A model generated the notes under the pieces. The model was not told the DNA's origin. It saw nothing but the letters and a program-made list of their open reading frames with translations, and made no database searches. Below are positions 7,481 through 8,804 of a stretch of DNA of 8,804 nt, in pieces. A program made the translations under genes and the position numbers. Position 1 is the first letter of the stretch. Each line of letters starts with the position of its first letter. Source of the DNA: Puniceicoccales bacterium (GTDB lineage Bacteria; Verrucomicrobiota; Verrucomicrobiia; Opitutales; LL51); the NCBI GenBank assembly GCA_031267435.1, contig JAIRZB010000001.1, positions 1 to 8,804 of the forward strand, written 5' to 3'.

Positions 7481-7548
7481 TGTTTTTTTTTAATATTTAC
7501 GTTGTTGGTGAAAGGCCTAAGGCGGACCAATCGGAGGGGGATTTTTTT
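7481..7548. repeat. Spacer block a, copy 1
   Basis: Contains TTTAATATTTACGTTGTTGG, then GCCTAAGGCGGACCAATCGG and a GGGGGATTTTT end. Near-identical copies occupy 7842-7910 and 8074-8140, each between two cores. Confidence 0.85.
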
Positions 7549-7729
7549 GATGTGCCGGTTGTTCCCGTCCTTACTTTTTAGCCTTGGGAGGGAACTCGGC
7601 ATTGTCAAGCAATTTTCATGGGAATGTTTGTTTTTTGTCTTCTGGAAAGCGTTTTCATCTTTCATTTTCTGGAGAATGTGTCTGGAGTGGTGCGGACTGC
7701 CGCAAGGAGCGGCGAGAGTTCGAGTAAAA

Positions 7730-7780
7730 ATATGCTAACGGAAAAACAAATCAGGAACCAATCTTGGGTCACGGCTTTTT
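7730..7780. repeat. Spacer block b, copy 2
   Basis: ATATGCTAACGGAAAAACAA followed by TCAGGAACCAATCTTGGGTC. It ends at the core starting at 7781 and is close to identical with the copy at 8277-8327. Confidence 0.85.
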
Positions 7781-7841
7781 GGCGCACCGCTTGCTCCCAC
7801 CCTTGTCTTTCAGCCTCGGACGGCTTACCTGCACTGTCAAG

Positions 7842-7910
7842 TGTGTTTTTTTTAATATTTACGTTGTTGGTGAAGGACTTAAGACGAACCAATCGGAGGG
7901 GGATTTTTCT
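7842..7910. repeat. Spacer block a, copy 2
   Basis: Same block as 7481-7548, with TTTACGTTGTTGGTGAAGG and ACCAATCGGAGGGGGATTTT, placed between the cores at 7781 and 7911. Confidence 0.85.
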
Positions 7911-7974
7911 GACGCGTCGGTTGCTCCTACCCTTGCCTTTCATTCTTGGAGGATTTTACCGTCTTGTCAAATGG

Positions 7975-8025
7975 ATATACTAACGGAAAAACAAATCAGG
8001 AACCGATCTTGGGTCGCGGTTTTTC
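7975..8025. repeat. Spacer block b, copy 3 (left part of spacer missing)
   Basis: Starts ATATACTAACGGAAAAACAA only a few bases after the preceding core. The ~80-140 bp that precede block b in its other spacers are absent. Confidence 0.85.
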
Positions 8026-8073
8026 AACATGCCGCTTGTTTCCGCCCTTGAACGATTTACTTACACTGTCAAG

Positions 8074-8140
8074 TGTGTTTTTTGATATTTACGTTGTTGG
8101 TGAAAGGCCTAGGGCGAACCAATTGGAGGGGGATTTTTTT
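8074..8140. repeat. Spacer block a, copy 3
   Basis: Third copy of block a, with ATATTTACGTTGTTGGTGAA and ACCAATTGGAGGGGGATTTT, between the deleted core at 8026-8073 and the core at 8141. Confidence 0.85.
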
Positions 8141-8276
8141 GACATGCCAACTGCTTCCTCCCTTCGTCGCCTAGCTTTGGAAGAGAACTCAGCATTGTCA
8201 AGCAATTTTTAGGGGAATGTTTGTTTTTTCAGGAAATATTCGCTTATTTTACCTTAGTGTGGGCGCTCGAGTAAAA

Positions 8277-8327
8277 ATATACTAACGGAAAAACAAATCA
8301 GGAACCAATCTTGGGTCGCGGTTTTCT
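8277..8327. repeat. Spacer block b, copy 4
   Basis: ATATACTAACGGAAAAACAA then TCAGGAACCAATCTTGGGTC, just before the core at 8328. Its upstream half, with CCTTAGTGTGGGC, matches the first spacer of the array near 7196-7208. Confidence 0.85.
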
Positions 8328-8388
8328 GACGCGTCATTCGTTCCCACCCTTACCTTTCAGCCTTGGACGAGAACTCAGCGTTGTCAAG

Positions 8389-8474
8389 ATGTTTTTATGA
8401 AAAATATTTTTATGAAAGATCCCTCTGGGGGTGAATATTAAACGACAAAAAACCAACTGTAATTGAAGGCTTTT
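8389..8474. repeat. Spacer block c, copy 2
   Basis: Second copy of the block at 7336-7419, sharing GAAAGATCCCTCTGG-like, ATTAAACGACAAAAAAC and CTGTAATTGAAG words. Confidence 0.8.
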
Positions 8475-8535
8475 GACGCGCCAGTTGCCCTCGCTCTTCA
8501 CCTTTCAGCCTTGAGGAAAAACGAATATTGTCAAG

Positions 8536-8660
8536 TGTTTTCGCAGAAATGTTTACGTTTTTCCGTCTTTCGATGGGGCGTATTTTAGGGTGAAATTGAT
8601 CGGACTATTTTTCTGAAAGATGCGTCCCAGATCGGCATGGGCTGTAATGGGGGGGCTTTT
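8536..8660. repeat. Spacer block d, copy 1
   Basis: Contains TTTTCGCAGAAATGTTT, a TTTTTCTGAAAGATG stretch and GATCGGCATGGGCTGT. A related but partial copy follows the last core (8722-8804), with TTTTCGCGGAAATATTTTC and GTCGGCACAGGCTGTTG at the window edge. Confidence 0.7.
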
Positions 8661-8804
8661 AACGCGTCGGCTGCTTCCGCCCTTCACTTTTTGATTTTGG
8701 GGAAAACCGAATATTGTCAAGATATTTTCGCGGAAATATTTTCCTCTTTCATTTTCTGAGAGATTTTTTTGAGGGATATGTTCCGGGTCGGCACAGGCTG
8801 TTGC

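Larger units (their letters stand above)
7085..8804 (-). repeat. Array R: eleven 61-bp core repeats, inverted relative to array L
   Basis: Core copies lie at 7085-7145, 7275-7335, 7420-7480, 7549-7609, 7781-7841, 7911-7971, 8026-8073 (13-bp deletion), 8141-8202, 8328-8388, 8475-8535 and 8661-8721. Read on the + strand each begins GACGCGCCGGTTG-like, has CCCACCCTTA and TCAGCCTTGG in the middle, and ends TTGTCAAG. This is the reverse complement of the array L core. Nine of eleven copies are exactly 61 bp. The spacers fall into a few recurring types instead of being unique. No credible gene is present: the open frames on both strands cross core and spacer alike. The array runs off the window end. 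Confidence 0.92.

Noticed and set aside
7085..8721. CRISPR array
   Set aside because: Repeats of 61 bp are too long and too variable, spacers are repeated and unequal in length, and no cas gene is in view.
7085..8721. Integron cassette array with attC sites
   Set aside because: The core lacks the RYYYAAC/GTTRRRY boxes and the spacers hold no cassette genes; no integrase is present.

Overview
The window is bacterial chromosomal DNA with two intact housekeeping genes, one tRNA gene, one small secreted-protein gene with a decayed paralogue, and an unusually large load of structured, repeated non-coding DNA. AspRS and FtsK are full-length and bacterial in type. Their N-terminal wording reminds me of Verrucomicrobiota/PVC proteins, but this is an impression from memory, not a search result. 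AT-rich intergenic DNA, no clear Shine-Dalgarno sites, a visible pseudogene and dense repeats would suit a degenerating, possibly host-associated genome (inference).

Layout. 1-714: array L, four complete copies and one partial copy of a ~62-bp core repeat, separated by related ~94-117-bp spacers. 845-2635 (+): aspS. 2723-3229 (+): a 168-residue secreted protein of unknown function with two tandem 40-residue repeats. 3230-3613: no convincing gene. 3614-4067 (+): a decayed paralogue of the secreted-protein gene, with frameshifts and stops. 4175-6352 (-): ftsK, the septal DNA translocase. 6433-6509 (+): tRNA-Val(GAC), divergent from ftsK. 6551-7054: two tandem copies of a GC-rich multi-hairpin element whose stems are kept while their sequences differ. 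7085-8804: array R, eleven copies of the same core repeat as array L, in the opposite orientation, with several recurring spacer types.

The two protein genes with known roles do not form a pathway: aspS serves translation and ftsK serves chromosome segregation at division. The main novelty lies outside them: an inverted pair of repeat arrays flanking a ~6.4-kb gene block, and a tandem hairpin element with compensatory stem changes next to a tRNA gene. I see no transposase, integrase, cas gene or phage gene that would explain these repeats.
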